In this document: positions 39,701 through 54,700 of the stretch, in pieces
Position numbering within the stretch: the first letter of the stretch is position 1
How the letters are laid out: each line of letters starts with the position of its first letter
Assembly: GCA_963691655.1 (NCBI GenBank)
Contig: OY829326.1
Location: 146,400,998-146,464,997, forward strand
Length of the DNA stretch: 64,000 nucleotides
Origin: Toxonevra muliebris
Lineage: Eukaryota; Arthropoda; Insecta; Diptera; Pallopteridae
Direction: 5' to 3'
The notes under the pieces: generated by a model
Told to the model about the DNA's origin: nothing
The model's database searches: none
The model's input: only the letters and a program-made list of their open reading frames with translations
Position numbers and translations under genes: made by a program

Positions 39701-42700
39701 TTTTTTCTTATAAAGTTTCATTTTATCACGTTTTTAAATTTTAAACTATTGAATGTAGATATTAAAGACATTTTAAAGCCAATACCATTAGCTTGAGAAT
39801 CAAAAATTGTACTAATATCATAAATATAATTAGCATGAAGTAGTAAATTGTAAAAATTTATAGTAATTGCATTTATTTTGTATAAATAGTAGGTAGGAAA
39901 ACTGAAGGCAACATTGATATACGAATGCTAAACTATTAGCAACACTTTTCAATATTAGAGCCGAAGTAGGTCAGTTAGCGTTAGTTGCTGGCTACACATA
40001 CCTAGCAAGGAAGATATGTAGGTACATACCCGTACATACATATGATAAGTAAGTAAGGTAGATGGATAGGTAGATAGTAAAGACATAGACATATTTTTTT
40101 AGGTAGCAGATAGATAGGAATAGTTTGGCTTGCTGTATGTAGTAAAAAAAATTTACTCACAAAAATATATATATGTGTGTGTATGTATGCAGGTTTGCAG
40201 GCATATGTTACAGTTAGATAAGACCAACCTCGAAAGAAGAAAAGCAGCATAAAAAATAAATTGAAAAAAAAAACGGGAAAAGAATACTTGAAAGTAGAGG
40301 AGTTGACAAAGAAAAACTAAAACAGTTGAAAACTATTAGGTTAAAAATGTAATACTTTTTATACCATTATAAAGTTAACAATCATTTTCTTGTTTCTTTT
40401 TAATTTATAAATTAAGTAAACAAAAATTTATTCACAAGGCAACATTTTTTGATATTTACTCTTTCTCATATCACTCTTTTCCTTTCTCTATCTCTCGCTC
40501 TTTCTCTCTCTGACTAGTTACCTTGGATCCCCCTCATTTAGCATATATTGTGCACTCGAAACCTACTACCCTATGGTTACCCGCCTATAACTTAAATTGT
40601 TGTTAACTACTTGTTGTTGCTCTCGTTATTATTATTTTTTCATATTTCAATACTATTACTATTATCGTTGTTGTTGTTATTTTATTATTTCTTTTCGTTT
40701 CATTTCGTTTCTTTTGCCGAAATGTCACTCACTCGCTCTCACACACGACGACGGCAACAACAACGGTAACGACGACGATGCGATTTATGTAGAAAGAAAT
40801 AAAAAAACGAGTATTTAGCACATACACTCTAACGGTACTAATGGTGTTGGTATTTGCTATACTTATACACTCGACGTACTCTTCTTGGTATAGTACTTTG
40901 TAAATTCATATGTGAAAAAATTTAAATATTTTTATTTTTTCAAATATCAACGTGCAATATTGTAATATTTAATTTAGTTTTTTTTTATTTCCCTATTTAT
41001 TACATAGTATGTATAAGAAAGGGAAAGAACCGCACTTTTCGTTTATTACTTTTTAAAATTTTCAACAATATTTGTTGTTGTTTCACAAAATGTTCTTTTT
41101 TGCTATGTTCTAGCTTCCATACGGTTGCATGTATATATTTAATTTGTGTTTTTTTCTAGAATAACTAACAATAAAAAAACAAAACGCAAAGTAGAAGAAT
41201 AAATTATAGTTCGCACTTTGCTTAGTACATAAAAAAATAACTTTTCCGAAACGACCGCAAAATGTGACGTACTAAACTAAACTAAAGGCGAATATTATAG
41301 CAGCAATGCAACAATAGCAATTCTGGTATACTCTTTCCTGCAGCACTCATTTTTCACTGCCACCTTCTCTCTCTCTTTCGGTCTATCTCTGTTGTTCGTT
41401 TTGCTCTTGTATTTCCGTTCACTGTGACGCTGTTGTTGTTGTTGTCCCTCTGAGAGGTGGTGAATGTGGAGGAAATTCGCAAATCGGACAGCGTTTATAC
41501 TTTTTTCATGCAACTCTATTATAATTCTGCTTCTTTTTCTTCGTTCATTCTTTTTTGCGCCACATTTACAATTGGGCAAGTTGTACAGTATAATGAATAT
41601 GGTCAAAATTTAAAAAAAAAAATGTTTTCTTTTTACTAGCATTTTTCTTCTGGTATTTTGAAAGCAGTATGTTTTTTTTTGTGGGACGTATCCCACGTAC
41701 TTGCTTTATTTTTGACGATTTTACAGATCAGAATTTAGAGATTATTATTTATTAATTTTAAAGTCAAAATAGTTGATTTATGCGGTCTTTTGCAATCTTT
41801 CGAGTTCTTGTATGCTACTTGTGCTAGCCTTTTGCATTTGCGGTTTCGTTTATATCGCTGTGTATTTAAAGGTACTAATAATATTAGCGATTACTGTACA
41901 TAATTGCAATCAACAATCAAGACTTTTATGGTAACTTTGAAAATATTAATTACTTTCGTTAGTAATTATATGGAAAGAGGGCGTGCCACTTGCCGATTTG
42001 GCAGAAATTTGCAATATTTCTTATATACCTGATAAATTCTATTATTTTTGTTTACCTGTTGTATGGAAACGCTACACTGTGCGTTGTCACGCCTGTTTCT
42101 CTCTCTCGCTCTCTAATAGTCAGTGTTGCTATTGCAAATTATTTCAATCGAAACAAAATTTTAAGAGCATGATAAAAATTAAGAGCAAACTCCAGCTGCT
42201 CTTTAAATATTTTTACTGTGTGTGATCTTAGTAGTAGGTGCTTTTCAAAAAGTAGTAGGTAGTAATTTAGTAGTACATTAAGAAATATTTTAGTAGCAGG
42301 TTTAGTTACCTGCTGCCGCTTCTTCTTCCTTTTATTATTTCTTTTCATTTTATTGTTAATATGTAGGTATAATGCTCTAAATAATTCAACGTTGCCGTTC
42401 GTTCTGTTGTTTGCTTAGTCAATGTTGGTTAATACCACTAAAAATGTTAGCTTACGTTTTTGGCATTACTTTACTACTACGGCGACTACTAATTTTATAG
42501 TTTTTGTTGTTGTTGTTGGTTTTCTGTTTTTCATATTTGTTTGTTTGTTGCTTGAATTCTTTATTTTAACTTGTTTTAATTGATAAAAATCTTAATTCGT
42601 ATTTGGTATTTCCGGTCGTGTTGTATTTGTTTGTAAGCTCAACGTATGTATTTGTATTAAATGTTGTTGTTGCCATATGCCTTTGACATTTACTTAAGTG

Positions 42701-45700
42701 CGAAATTACTAAATAATTATTGTATTTTGTAGCGGCGTTTTTGCTGTATTTGTTGTTGTTTTATTTGGGTTGTAAGTATGTCAACTTTATGTGGGAAGTT
42801 TTAGTTAATTTTGTAATATACATAAGTTTAGTTACTTGTAATGATATCGTTCGGGAGCATTGCTCTATTCGAGGTTATAATAATGCTAATTTTTTGTTTA
42901 CAATAGGCCAAATGGAGCTGTAATGCATTTCGAAATTAATTCTTTATCTAAAACCATGTCAATTTTCTAATTAACTAACATTTATGAATGAAAGAATCTG
43001 CTAATTTCTATATTTAATACAATGCATGGTTATACTAAATCAATTCCAGTTGACTGATCAAAGTCCAATCCAAACTTCAAGATCTAGAAAGGAAAAAATT
43101 TAGGAAGCACATCCGATTCGCAAAATGAACCCTCCGAATTTTATGAGATCATACCTTTATTTCTCAAAAAAGCTTAATGCTTGGATCTAATTCTAGATAG
43201 AAGATAGAAAAGTAAGTTCAAAAGTCAATATCCTTGAGCTGGCAAAAAAGGAAATTTCGCTTCTGCTAACAGTCAATGGTAATGAGGAATTTAACCTAAA
43301 GTCGTACACTGATTGCAAGTTGCGGCTGTTTGACCTATTACGTTATATGACCAATCATCAAGAAATGGTTCAAAAGATTTAAAACGCTCTAAGGATCTAC
43401 TCTCTTTAGACCGATATGATTTAGCTATTCAGGCCCACGGAATAGGGCTAGCTCTATTACTGAAATGAGATATAAATGTAAAACAGCGTTGTATATCCAA
43501 ACCCCTGGAAAATACAGCATCAATTGTCGTATTTGAATTTGTTATATATCCGTAAATAAGTAGTATCAAATAAATAACCAGGATGTAATCATCCTATTCC
43601 TAAATAGTGTGGAAGAATTAGAGATGCTTCTGGTGATCATGCCATTAAGACCCTAAAAGTATACCGTATTTTTATTACTTTTTATGCAAATATGGTGGCT
43701 GTCAAATTTTACTTTCGTGTGGTAATACCGCCAGGAAAAAATTGTAACAAAGTTTATCATTCCTAATTTTTTTTAGAAGTGTCCGATAAAAGAAAAATAG
43801 CTTATCATCTTTGGTTTTAATGACAGACAGACTAAAAATGCATACTCAAGCTGAAATCCGAAAAACTATTGTGTAAGTTTTTCAACAAAATTCGAAATGT
43901 AGTCACTTCAAAATTGCCAAAACAGTTAAAGTGTCCAGTTAAACCATTAGCCGAGTTTTGGAAAACTTTAATGACAATCCAAACATTGATCAAAAGATGG
44001 GATCTGGTAAAAAATGTGGGTCGGAAGACCTACACAGAGCCAAATGCTTCGGGCAGAAAAGTAGCTCGAAAATGGATTTGCTCTGAATCATTGTCCGCAA
44101 AAAGAGGCCTTAAATCGTACAAAATTCAGAGAGTCGCAAGAAATAGAACAAAAACAACTTTGTAACAGTACTGCATCATTGCTGATGGAACATATGTATT
44201 GGCTTCCTGGCAAGGTCTTTTTCATAGCAAATCAGCGGGAAATGTGCCAAAAAAAGTTCAAGTTGCCTGAGAAATTTCTAGTGTGGCAGACCATACGCAG
44301 CTGCGGTAAAGAAACTAGTCGTATGCAACTTCTGAGTCAATGAATGCTTGCAAAAGAGGTTAAAACATCATGCCACTAAAGAAAAAAAGCGATAGAGTCG
44401 TACACCAGCAATAATATCAATATTGTGCCTAGAGAGGTTAACCGCCAAACTGCTTAAAGCTGAGGCCAGAGGAACGGGCTCTAAATAATTGGAAACTGAA
44501 GGAGACAAAAGGTGTATCGAAGGACATAAGGGAACTTAAGATTAAGCGGGTAGCAGCTCCCAAAAACATTAAAGCACCATAAAGGCCTTAATGGCCTAAT
44601 TTACTTTAACCCTGGAAGTACATGCATAATTTCAGACATAAAGGTCATGCTTCGTCGAAACGACGATGGCATTATTAAAAGTGGTCATACACATGATACA
44701 TACACCTATAACTTCGAAAGTTTATTGTTTTCCATTATTTGGTTAATTTATCATATAGAAAAACAACAATGGACATTTTTTTTATAACATTTATTCATAA
44801 ATTAAATCTTTACCAACACTTACTTACATGCGTCGTCGATTCGATGAAGCATGTTTTTACAAGGTTAAAAACAAAGAATTATATTTTTTTGGAAAGAATT
44901 TACATAAAGTAAAGTATAATAAAAAAAATTTCCTCATAATTTAGATTCACGGCTTACTTGTTTTTTTGATTTTGCTATGTTACAATTTTTTCGTGCGTAC
45001 TCCTTAGGATCCACTATGTTTTAAATTTTGAGCTTCGCAAACGTGAACACCGTTAGGGTAAGTTAGTTTACATTATCACAAGTGCACTGTATTCTGCATT
45101 ATCATTATTAACATAGAACCCTAAAAGTATACCGTATTTTTTTATTTTGATTGTAAATATTTTGATTGTCAAACTAAACTTTCATACCGTCATGTGGAGT
45201 GTGGTAAATTTGCACCCCGAAAGCATGCTGTGTTATTATTTTAAAAGTAAACAAAGAAGGATCGTGGCAGGAGTCGAGAGGGTTCCGAACGCTCCCTATG
45301 TATATTTTGTGTTATTCATATTAAACTTTCATTTAGATACGAATAAATGAAATACACATCATCAATTTTTTTAGGCAAAGCAGTGGTTGCAATTGCTTTT
45401 TCGAAGTGAAGCACACTTTTTTGGTTAAGATTTTTGTTTAAAAAACACAGCGAGACTTTAGGTATGCGATGAAATAATTTGCCATTTCACTCCCATGCTA
45501 AATTTATTCATACCGTCACTATAGATGTTTACACATCCAAAATTGAAGTTTTTATTTTTCTGGATTTTTAATCACACAAAGCACATACACTATATTGATT
45601 TTGTATTTTTCTTGGGGAAAATAACCTGTCTTCCCGAACATAAGAAAACCGTTTCTTTTTGATTACAAAAAGTCCATCATGGCTACACTCAACAGCTTTG

Positions 45701-48700
45701 CCCATGGTGAGACTCAACTCTTTATCACCGTTAACATGCCGAAATCAAATCACCATTACCTCGTTTCTACACCTCGGTAATTCAGTTCAATTCTCCATGA
45801 ATACCACAGATTTTACTGCTATAATAAGAAAATGAACAAACAAACTAAGTTCGAAAGCTTATTATAAAATCTATGGGCTTCAAAAAATGTTCACTACCAA
45901 ACTTCTTAAGATAAGTTCAAAAAGATTACAGTATGAATAAGATCAAAACTCACACACATACTCACTCATCCTCAAACTAACGTTTGGAACAGAATGTCGT
46001 GTATGATAGTAAAACAGTAACATAAACGTATCCAAACACAAACAGTATAAGAAGCACCCTATCTCTATCTCGGTATATGAAAATAAGAAATACGCAATAA
46101 CCAGCAGTAACATACAAAAATAATAATAAAAAAAAAACGTTAAAACACAATTTCAAAGTTTTATTATCATTTTTTATAAATATTATATATTTTTTTGAAG
46201 TTCATTGGCCTCGACAAAGTGGTGATCATGTTGTTTGATAGCGCATTGCATTGCAACACACCACATTGGCTCATTGAGACTCAACAAAGCTACCGTGTGA
46301 CTGTCCGTCCGACCAACCGACTGGCCGACCGGCGACCGTACCAACCAAGCAGCCAAACCAACTCGAGCAATCAAAATACGCATGTGCATCATCAACAACT
46401 CTTTCATTCTGTCTCTTCGTCTGCTCTGTCTGTTTGTCTGCTCTGTACACCAACACACTAAAGTCAAGTTTCAATAAAATAAATTAAATTCGTTGTTGCT
46501 GTTTGTTGTTGTGCGAGAGATGACCTGCTGCAATTTCAACTCCCAAAAAAATTAAAAAAAAAAGAAAGACCAAGAAGCAAAGAAGAACATTTTTTGAGAA
46601 TTAGGCACAAATGCTATATACAGCAAGCAACTAATGCCTACAGAAGCAGCATTTGTTGTTGTTCGTTACATTACGGTCAGTTTTCTGTGCCGCCAACAAC
46701 AATGAAACCGTATGCTGCAGCAGTCAGTCTTGGCCTAGTAGCAGCTCATAACTTAGCTTAGCGAGCGATCGTTTCGATCGTCCGTCCGGTCTCAGGATCG
46801 TTTTGTTGCTTTTTTCGTTTTCGGCGAAATGCTTTCTTTTTCCTGTTTCCCGAATTGGAATCAAACAATGGAAAATAATTTCTTTCTGTCGAAAAAAAAA
46901 ATAATAAAAAAAATGAGGCAAAAAATAACGAAAACGAGTACGAGTCTGAGGGGTTGAAATTGCATGGTTGCTTTTGCTGTCTTTTTCATTTTAATGCCTT
47001 TTTTGTTGGCTTGGCTTTTGTTGTTGCTGTGCAAAGCATCTGGCATCAATAAATTCGTTTGTTCGTTGGTTTTTCGTTTTTGGGATTAAAATAAAAGTGC
47101 GCGCGCTCAAAATGTTCGAAGTTAAGAGTTTTGAGTTGTTTTATTTTGTTTGCTTGTAGGGATTGACTGAAGACGATCGATTATTTTAGCTAGATATTTC
47201 GTTATATGGTAGAGTATTGAATCCTCAACAACTCGTATTTGTGATTTAGAAGGAAAATTCCTAGTATCGAATATGAAGTTTAGTATGAAATTCGTTATAA
47301 AAGATCAGCTCGAAAGGTCATTTGGCATATAACGACAAACCTTTCGAAGGATCGATCCCATCCGAAATGTTTGGCCGATGATAGGTGATCGAAGTGCTCT
47401 GGCCAGTGACACTCCCACCAGAGGTTACAAAGGAGGGGCAAAGGGGCAAAAACTTCCCATTTCTGATAAATATTCCTGTCATTAGGGCCGTTGTATAATG
47501 ATTCGTCCTATAGACAAAATTCAAACAATTTATGGGTCAAAACCAAAAACATTTGGTGCCGTTTTAAAGGTAATATGGTACTTCAACTAATTCAAAAAAT
47601 CTTGGCGAAAAAATAATTAGCGTAGGTGGAAGAGCAGCTCAAAGTCAACAAACTTTTCACAAAAATGTTGGATCATTCGATTTTAGTTTTTTTTGTAAAA
47701 ATTATTTGAAAAATAAGTTTTTTTATGATATCCTATCTGTTCTATTTTTGTATCAATTTAAAAATAAAAGTTTTTCTGTTGTTTAATCAATTAAACCAAT
47801 ATTTGAAAATCTAAAAATTCTGCATTGTTTCTAAAATTAAGTATTTTCGAAAATACGAAAAAAGAACGAATTTCGAAAGAGAAAATCACGAAAATAGAAA
47901 ATATGAAAATCAAAGAACATATTTTCAATTTTAGAAAACACCTTTTTAAAACATTCTCAGCGATCCTCCGCTTTCAGGAAATAATTCAATTTGAAAATAA
48001 GTCTGAACACGTGTTTTTCGACCCTAAAAGTATGCAATCATGTTGAAAAATGAATAAAAATTTAAAAAGACAAAAGTACTACTAACTAGTACTATTGTGG
48101 GCCCATGGAAGGCCTACACTGAGTTTTTTGCATCCATTCATTTTACCACATAAATTTTTTGAAAATCGAACCGCCATTCTTCCACTATTACTTGCCAAAT
48201 ATGATAAATATTGTAACTTTAAGCTTAGTTTTTGGCGAAGCAGGTTAATTAAAACACACTTCAAGGTTTGAGTTTAGCGACCTAAAATTTACTGGCATAC
48301 AAAGTTTTATCGAAATAAGGGCGCTCCTTTTAATTTTGCCCCGTCGTTATATGGGATTAAATCACTTTGCGTTGCTCGTTAATCAAAACACTTTTTAAAT
48401 TAACTAAAATCCTAAACCTTTTCTAAAACCATTGGATCTGCTAGTGGGCACAGCAAGTATATTTGAAAATGAGCTACTATTCAGTTTTCGCTTTAGATAG
48501 CAATCAGCTTTGGGAATCAGTTTTATTCTTCATACTTGAGTTTTCATCAGAGTTTGAACTAAAACCGCACAGGCATGACATCTTCACAGCTAGGTCAATA
48601 AACACTGTATAGAGGTCTGAAATATTTATTGAGACAGATGAAGCTATGTATCATCTAACTATTGAAAAGATTATAAAATGGCGAATCCATATTGGAGGAG

Positions 48701-51700
48701 AAAATATTGATCATTACTCGTGGGTTTCTGAGGGCGCTGATTAGGACTCAATCATCGGATTTTCATAACTCTAATGCCTGATCCAATATAGCTGACCATA
48801 TTTCAAGTTCATAGGTCCAGTTTTGAGGGTCACTGATTACAAATCTGACATTAAATTCGTAATCAGTGATCCGAAAAACCCCCTGATAACGAGTATCAAG
48901 CGAATCCGATCAATATTTTTTCCTCCGTATTGGATCCGCCATTTTATATCTTCGAAGTCTGATGCCAGATTCGTAATTAGCCGCACCGAAAACCCCCAAA
49001 TAACGGTTTTGAAGTTAATCGGATCAATTTTAAAAAAAATCTTTCGTCATATTGGATCCGCCATTTTGAATTTTGAAAAACTGACATCCGATTCGTAATC
49101 AGCGGCCCCAAAAAATTCGACTTATGGCCAGCTTTTCAAGATTCCAGACCACTGTGAGGCGTGGGCCTAACTACCCTAGAGAAGTAACACCCATTATCAA
49201 AGCGAGGATGCGGCTGACACCTAAACGGCACTTAAGCGCTAATTGTAATCCCACAGTACTGGAAGTAGCCACAATACCTATCTACCGGCCAGATAGTATG
49301 CCGGGAAATTCATTCTCTCCGTTCATGGTTGCATTTTAAATTCCTATTAAATGTGAACTGATTTTGATTCATTTTATTCTTGTAAATTTCATTATGGTAA
49401 CTAGAGTAAATGCAATATCTGAAAATTATTAGTCTACCAAATCTTTACAATTCAAAATCAAGTCCCGTTTTAGAAGAATAAATACCATTGTATACTTACA
49501 TACATACATATGTACATACAAAGATATAGAATTTAAACCCAATGTCAAAAAATTCACAGTGCAAATACGAGTTGGTATTTATACATATGAACATACAAAC
49601 TAAAAATTCTTGGAAATTTCTAATGAACTAACGAAAATGTTCCATAAAAAAATATAAGCAGAAAGAACATGAGAACAACAATAGCATACATTAACAACAA
49701 CAACATCGACAAATAACAATCAGCAAAATATTTTGAGCAGAGAGTAGAGTTTCTGAAACGAAAATACAACGAATCCCAAAAAATCACACAGCAACAACAC
49801 CACCACCAACAACAACAACAGAAATACACCAAAAAGGTGTTCAAACAGCAGTCAAATACATACTCGGCTCAAGCGCTCAAAATTCACAAAAAAAAACCAA
49901 AAAGAAAAAGATGAAGAGAAAAAAAACATTTGGATTCTGACGAACAAACGAGCGAACGCACGAAAAGATAGACATTTGAAAAGAAAAGATCGCACGGATG
50001 TGTTAAATGATGGTTGAAGGATAAAGAGAGCAAAGTACAGCCGAAAAAGTTCAGGAGAGACAAAGAGAGAGTGTGTATGTGAGAGAAAGAGAGAGAGAGA
50101 GAGAGAGAGCGATTGGTTGAACGCGCGTAATCCAAGGCTAAACTCAAGTAATAGAAATAAAGTGGAAGAGGATGATCAGATGACGATGGCAATGGCAATG
50201 GCGGTGGTTGATATGATGCTGGCGATAATGGTGTTTGCTAAGAACACAGCAGGCAGCAGATGTCGTCGGAGCATTTATTTTTGTATGTGTGTGTCTCCAC
50301 CATGTGTATTTGTTGAATCCGAATCCGTAATCCGGATGGATATGGTTGGAATAGCATGTGAGCATATTATTCTTTTGAGATTAAAGCAATCGAAGACAAA
50401 AGAGAGGATAATGCATGCTGCAGGAGCGCAAGATTTGAAGCTAAAGGTAGGTAAGGTAAGGATTTGCGAGATTTTCTAAACAATTTGGTCTTTGTTCTTA
50501 GGATACAGTCAATTTAGGTTTTCATTTTAACTGCGGCGCGCCGCCTTGAGCATGTCATCCCTGCAGGAAACACATTAAATTGCCATTGATAGAACTTTCG
50601 GTAATTTTTCTTAATTATATCAGGATTATACATAATGTTTAACTTGACATTTATTGCTCATACAAAAGTATCATAAGTGTCATTAAAATCAGTTTCCGGT
50701 AAAGACTTTGTTTTCAGATCACCAAAGAGTTATAATTTTTAGATATTGTTGAAATATATCAAACTCGGAAACCTGATTGTATCCTAAACAGTCAGAAGAA
50801 AAGGTTATTTGTACCTGCCTCATACATCAGTTAAAAAAAAATCATACCTAAATCGAGTGAATGCAGGGCAGTTTTATCTTTCTCATTACCACAGAAAGTG
50901 GCAGCAGAAACTTGTCATCAGGCTAACCACTTTGAGGAGCTTAGTCCGTTTTATTGAGAATTTCACGCAACTTCTGCACAATGAAACTTAATTGCATGAA
51001 ACTTAAGCCATTATAGTTTTAAGAACATGGAACTACGAAAATATAAAACAAGAAACAGCAAAAAGTTACAGGAAAATGCTATCCGAGCGATTTGGTCTAT
51101 CCCCCTGTCGTTTCTTTCCCTTTCTTTACATTTTTGGGAGTTGCATCCAACTAGCCTTATCATGTAAAAGTTGACTCAATAATATGTGGTATGCCGCCAA
51201 TAGTTACCCTTACTAACTCTGATCACTGATCACTTTTGGGATTTAGTCGTAGTTCCCTGACGAAATAAGATGTAGCGTTTTAAAGTCTCGCAATAACAGA
51301 AGTATTTTTGATGCTGTGCAAACTGCTTTCAAAACATTACATTTTTCTTCTTTCACACTATATAAGTAATCGTGTTAAGAGATTTCCTACTGGGCTTCTG
51401 AGTTTCTAATATACAAACTCATATATGTGTGAATGTGTTGCACATAATGAGGCGCTTCCTTTGGATTGTTGGCGGTAAATTTGCATGGATATGGATGTAT
51501 GTGTGTTGGTGTGAACCAACATTTTGAAACTATATGTGTGTGTTTGTTTTTCTGTGTATTTTTGGTAATATCTAGTACCTGCGTGTGTGTTGCCTGTAGT
51601 TGCCACCACGTTTCTATATGTTTACTATACACAATCTTTAATTCTAAACTAAGAATTTGCATCCTGTTTTGGGCTGTGAACCACCGACAACAAAGCAACA

Positions 51701-54700
51701 ACAACAATAACAACAAAACAAAAAATACGACTTGAAGCAGCAGGACGCGGGCGTTATTTTAGTACATTTTTTTTTTTTTTTTTGGTAACTTTGTGTGTGA
51801 TTTTTTTTCACTTCTATTTTATTTTGTTTTTTGTTTTCTGCTAGCTCAAAAATCTTTGTTGTTAATCAGTCTGGACAAATATGGCACAAATATAGTTGGA
51901 ATATTTTTGTTCACTGTTTTTTTTTCTTTTTGGATAGAGGGAAGAGGGTGGGATGTACATATTTGCATCTCTCTTTCTTGTGAATGTAGGTAAAGAGGTT
52001 TTAATTTTGATTTTTTTTTTTTTGGTTTCTGTCGTCGTCACTACCAAATTCATTCAAATATTTTTACATTGACTGAAACTTGTTTTTCTTCTGTTTGATG
52101 ATTTTTGTTGAATTTTTGGTTTAGTCTCGTTATTTTAGTTCAGTTTTACGCTTCTGATCTTGAATTTTTGCATATATTTTTCGAGATTCTTTTTTGTTTT
52201 CCGCCAAGCGAATCGGGTTTCTATATTTTTTTTCTACTTTTAATTGTTTTATTTGGATTTGCTGTTAAATTTAGCATTTAGGAATTTGCACTACATTAAT
52301 TTATTGTCATATACAAATTTTAAAACTTGACTGAAATCAAACTTTCAATATTAGTATCACCTTAATTGTGATTGTCATCATTGTCGTCATCACTAAGACA
52401 TTATGATGATTTTGTGGTTTTTCAAAAGAAATTCTGCACTATAAATAAAGCTTTAAAGAATAAGGAAAGTATTGGCGTACATATTAAGTAACTGCTACAA
52501 ATACGTTTTAGATTTATTCAAGTTTTGGTTCGGTTATAAATGAGCGGCAGCATGAAATTAAAGCTGGCTGGCTTCCCGGTGGGAGAATTGTGCAACCATG
52601 TTTCGCGTAGTTGCAAGTGAATAATCAAATTTATTCACACTTACCATGCAATTCCTTACAATATCAATTTTTTGTTGAAGCAGATGAGTTGTTTGATATT
52701 TGTCGATTTCTAAAGGAAAATTGAGGTAAAAAATTTAAAGATCTTCTGAAGAACTTGGCCAATGACACAGAAAAAATGTTGTGTCGATATTCTGCAGTGT
52801 CAATTAAATATTACACAGGACTAAAATGAACCCAAATTTTGTCGAAAGTTTTACATTATTTATCTGTTAACAATTTCAACAAACGTTAAACAGTCACAGA
52901 ACTAAAAGCATCAGTATGGGCATCATTCAAAAGCGCCTTTCAAAACTTCCTCGGTAAAAGAAAAAGTCTGCATTACAAGCAACTTAACGGCTACAAAGGT
53001 TTTTGAGATGAGGGTATATTCTGTGACTATTGTTGGTGTCTAATATATGTGAAAGACCCCCGCATTTCATTTCGGATTTTAGGTATTTTACACAGAATCG
53101 ATAATGCAACGCATAGAGTGAAGGAAAGTGAAACGGCGATGCAAATAAGCAAAAGAGCAAGCAGACAAACAAAGTCAACTCTTGCAATGACAACACTCTC
53201 TCTCTCATATTTATGAGAACATCGTGTCGTCCCGGCTTGTATTGCATGCAGGGATTCCGACTCTTTTTTTCTGTCTCCCCGTAGCCCTCGAGAAATTCCC
53301 CGATTTTCAATCAAATTCCCCGCACCTGTATAATTTTATATTATAACAGCGAGACACGTTAAAAATTGATCAAGGTTGAAGTTATTTTAATGCGGTCGAG
53401 AACTGGTAGGTTAATAGTAGGGTACTTTTTAACTCCGGAATTCTTTTGCCACATGGGAGATTTCATCTCAAGGGAACCCACTCTTAGAATGGATTGAGCT
53501 CAAATGATTTCGGTGTAGAGAGTTACTTGACGTTCATTTTGATAGATAAACACTCAAAGTTTTCAAAGGAAAATACATTGGCTTTCTTTTGACCCAAAAC
53601 TATTTTTGAATTTTTAAGATTTTTTTTTCATTTTTCGAAAGATTAAATAAAAAACATGTTCGATAAAAATTTCCAAATGCAATAGGTGATTAGTTACATG
53701 GGTCCAAAACAGGGGCAGTTTGACCAAAATGTATAAATTCTACAACTCGGCGAATTTTTGACTGATCGCGTTCAAATTTGATGTAACTACTACCCAATAA
53801 GGCTAAACTATGTGTAAGTCTGAGCCCGTAACGGGGATGAAATCTCCCATTACTACATATATTTAAAAAATTCAAATATAAGAAAAATTTTGGAAAATTG
53901 TGGAAAATTGCATACAAGATTTTTCTTGTAGCTTAATGGAGGACGTTTCGAAAATCATCATCGTACGAATGCGGCACACTGGAAGGTCTAAAAAAAACCC
54001 TTAGAAAAATTATAACTATGGTCCTAGGACATATTACTATTATTTCGTTTGACCGATAATTCACGAAATGGCTGACAGCCAAAATTAGTTTTCACAAAAA
54101 TTTAACCTTTTTCGAAAGTACAATGTTGCAAATTGAACAAAAAATTAACCAAACTATTTTTCTATTATGTCCTGGGGCCATGGTTGTATAGAAAAACATA
54201 TTTAAATTTTAGACCGGCATTTAGAATGGCAAAAACCTTGTTTTGAGAAGAACGGGTTCAAAGTTTTGGCTATCGGTTTTTAAATATATCGACGAATCCG
54301 AACTGACCTTCTTCCGCCCAATACGACCGAGAGGTGCATTTGCATAACGCACAGATCGGTGACCGATGCAATCGCAGTCCGGAGTTATTAATCACGAGGT
54401 GATGGACGAAGGCATAGCTAAGCCTTTCTGAACGGCCGAAAGGGAAGCCGAAGCGCTGAGCTGGTTTGACTGGCACTCGCCGCTATAATCGTCTATATCA
54501 ACGAAAGCACTTCGAGTTTCTCTCTGAAATTTTCAGAAAATACTTTTGAAATAGAATACTTTCAAATTACACTCTTTTTTAAAAATCGATTTCTCCAAAC
54601 CAATAAAGTGCAGGGCCCCCTTAAGAAGAGATGAAGATTATAAGACCCAAAATATGAAGTGTTGCAAAAGTTAAACGATTTACATTATATAAAATTTGAC

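Noticed and set aside
46183..46474. Overlapping ORFs on both strands
   Set aside because: Open in three frames because of base composition; no recognisable domain on either strand.
47324..48352. 1-kb element with CATATAACGAC / GTCGTTATATG ends
   Set aside because: Only 11 bp of inverted match with no further support or target duplication.
50117..50479. 120-codon plus ORF
   Set aside because: Low complexity (GATGGCAATGGC repeats), with a 73-codon frame open on the opposite strand; no domain.
54270..54476. 68-codon minus ORF in locally GC-richer DNA
   Set aside because: Noted as possibly TE-derived, but no motif could be recognised, so not annotated.
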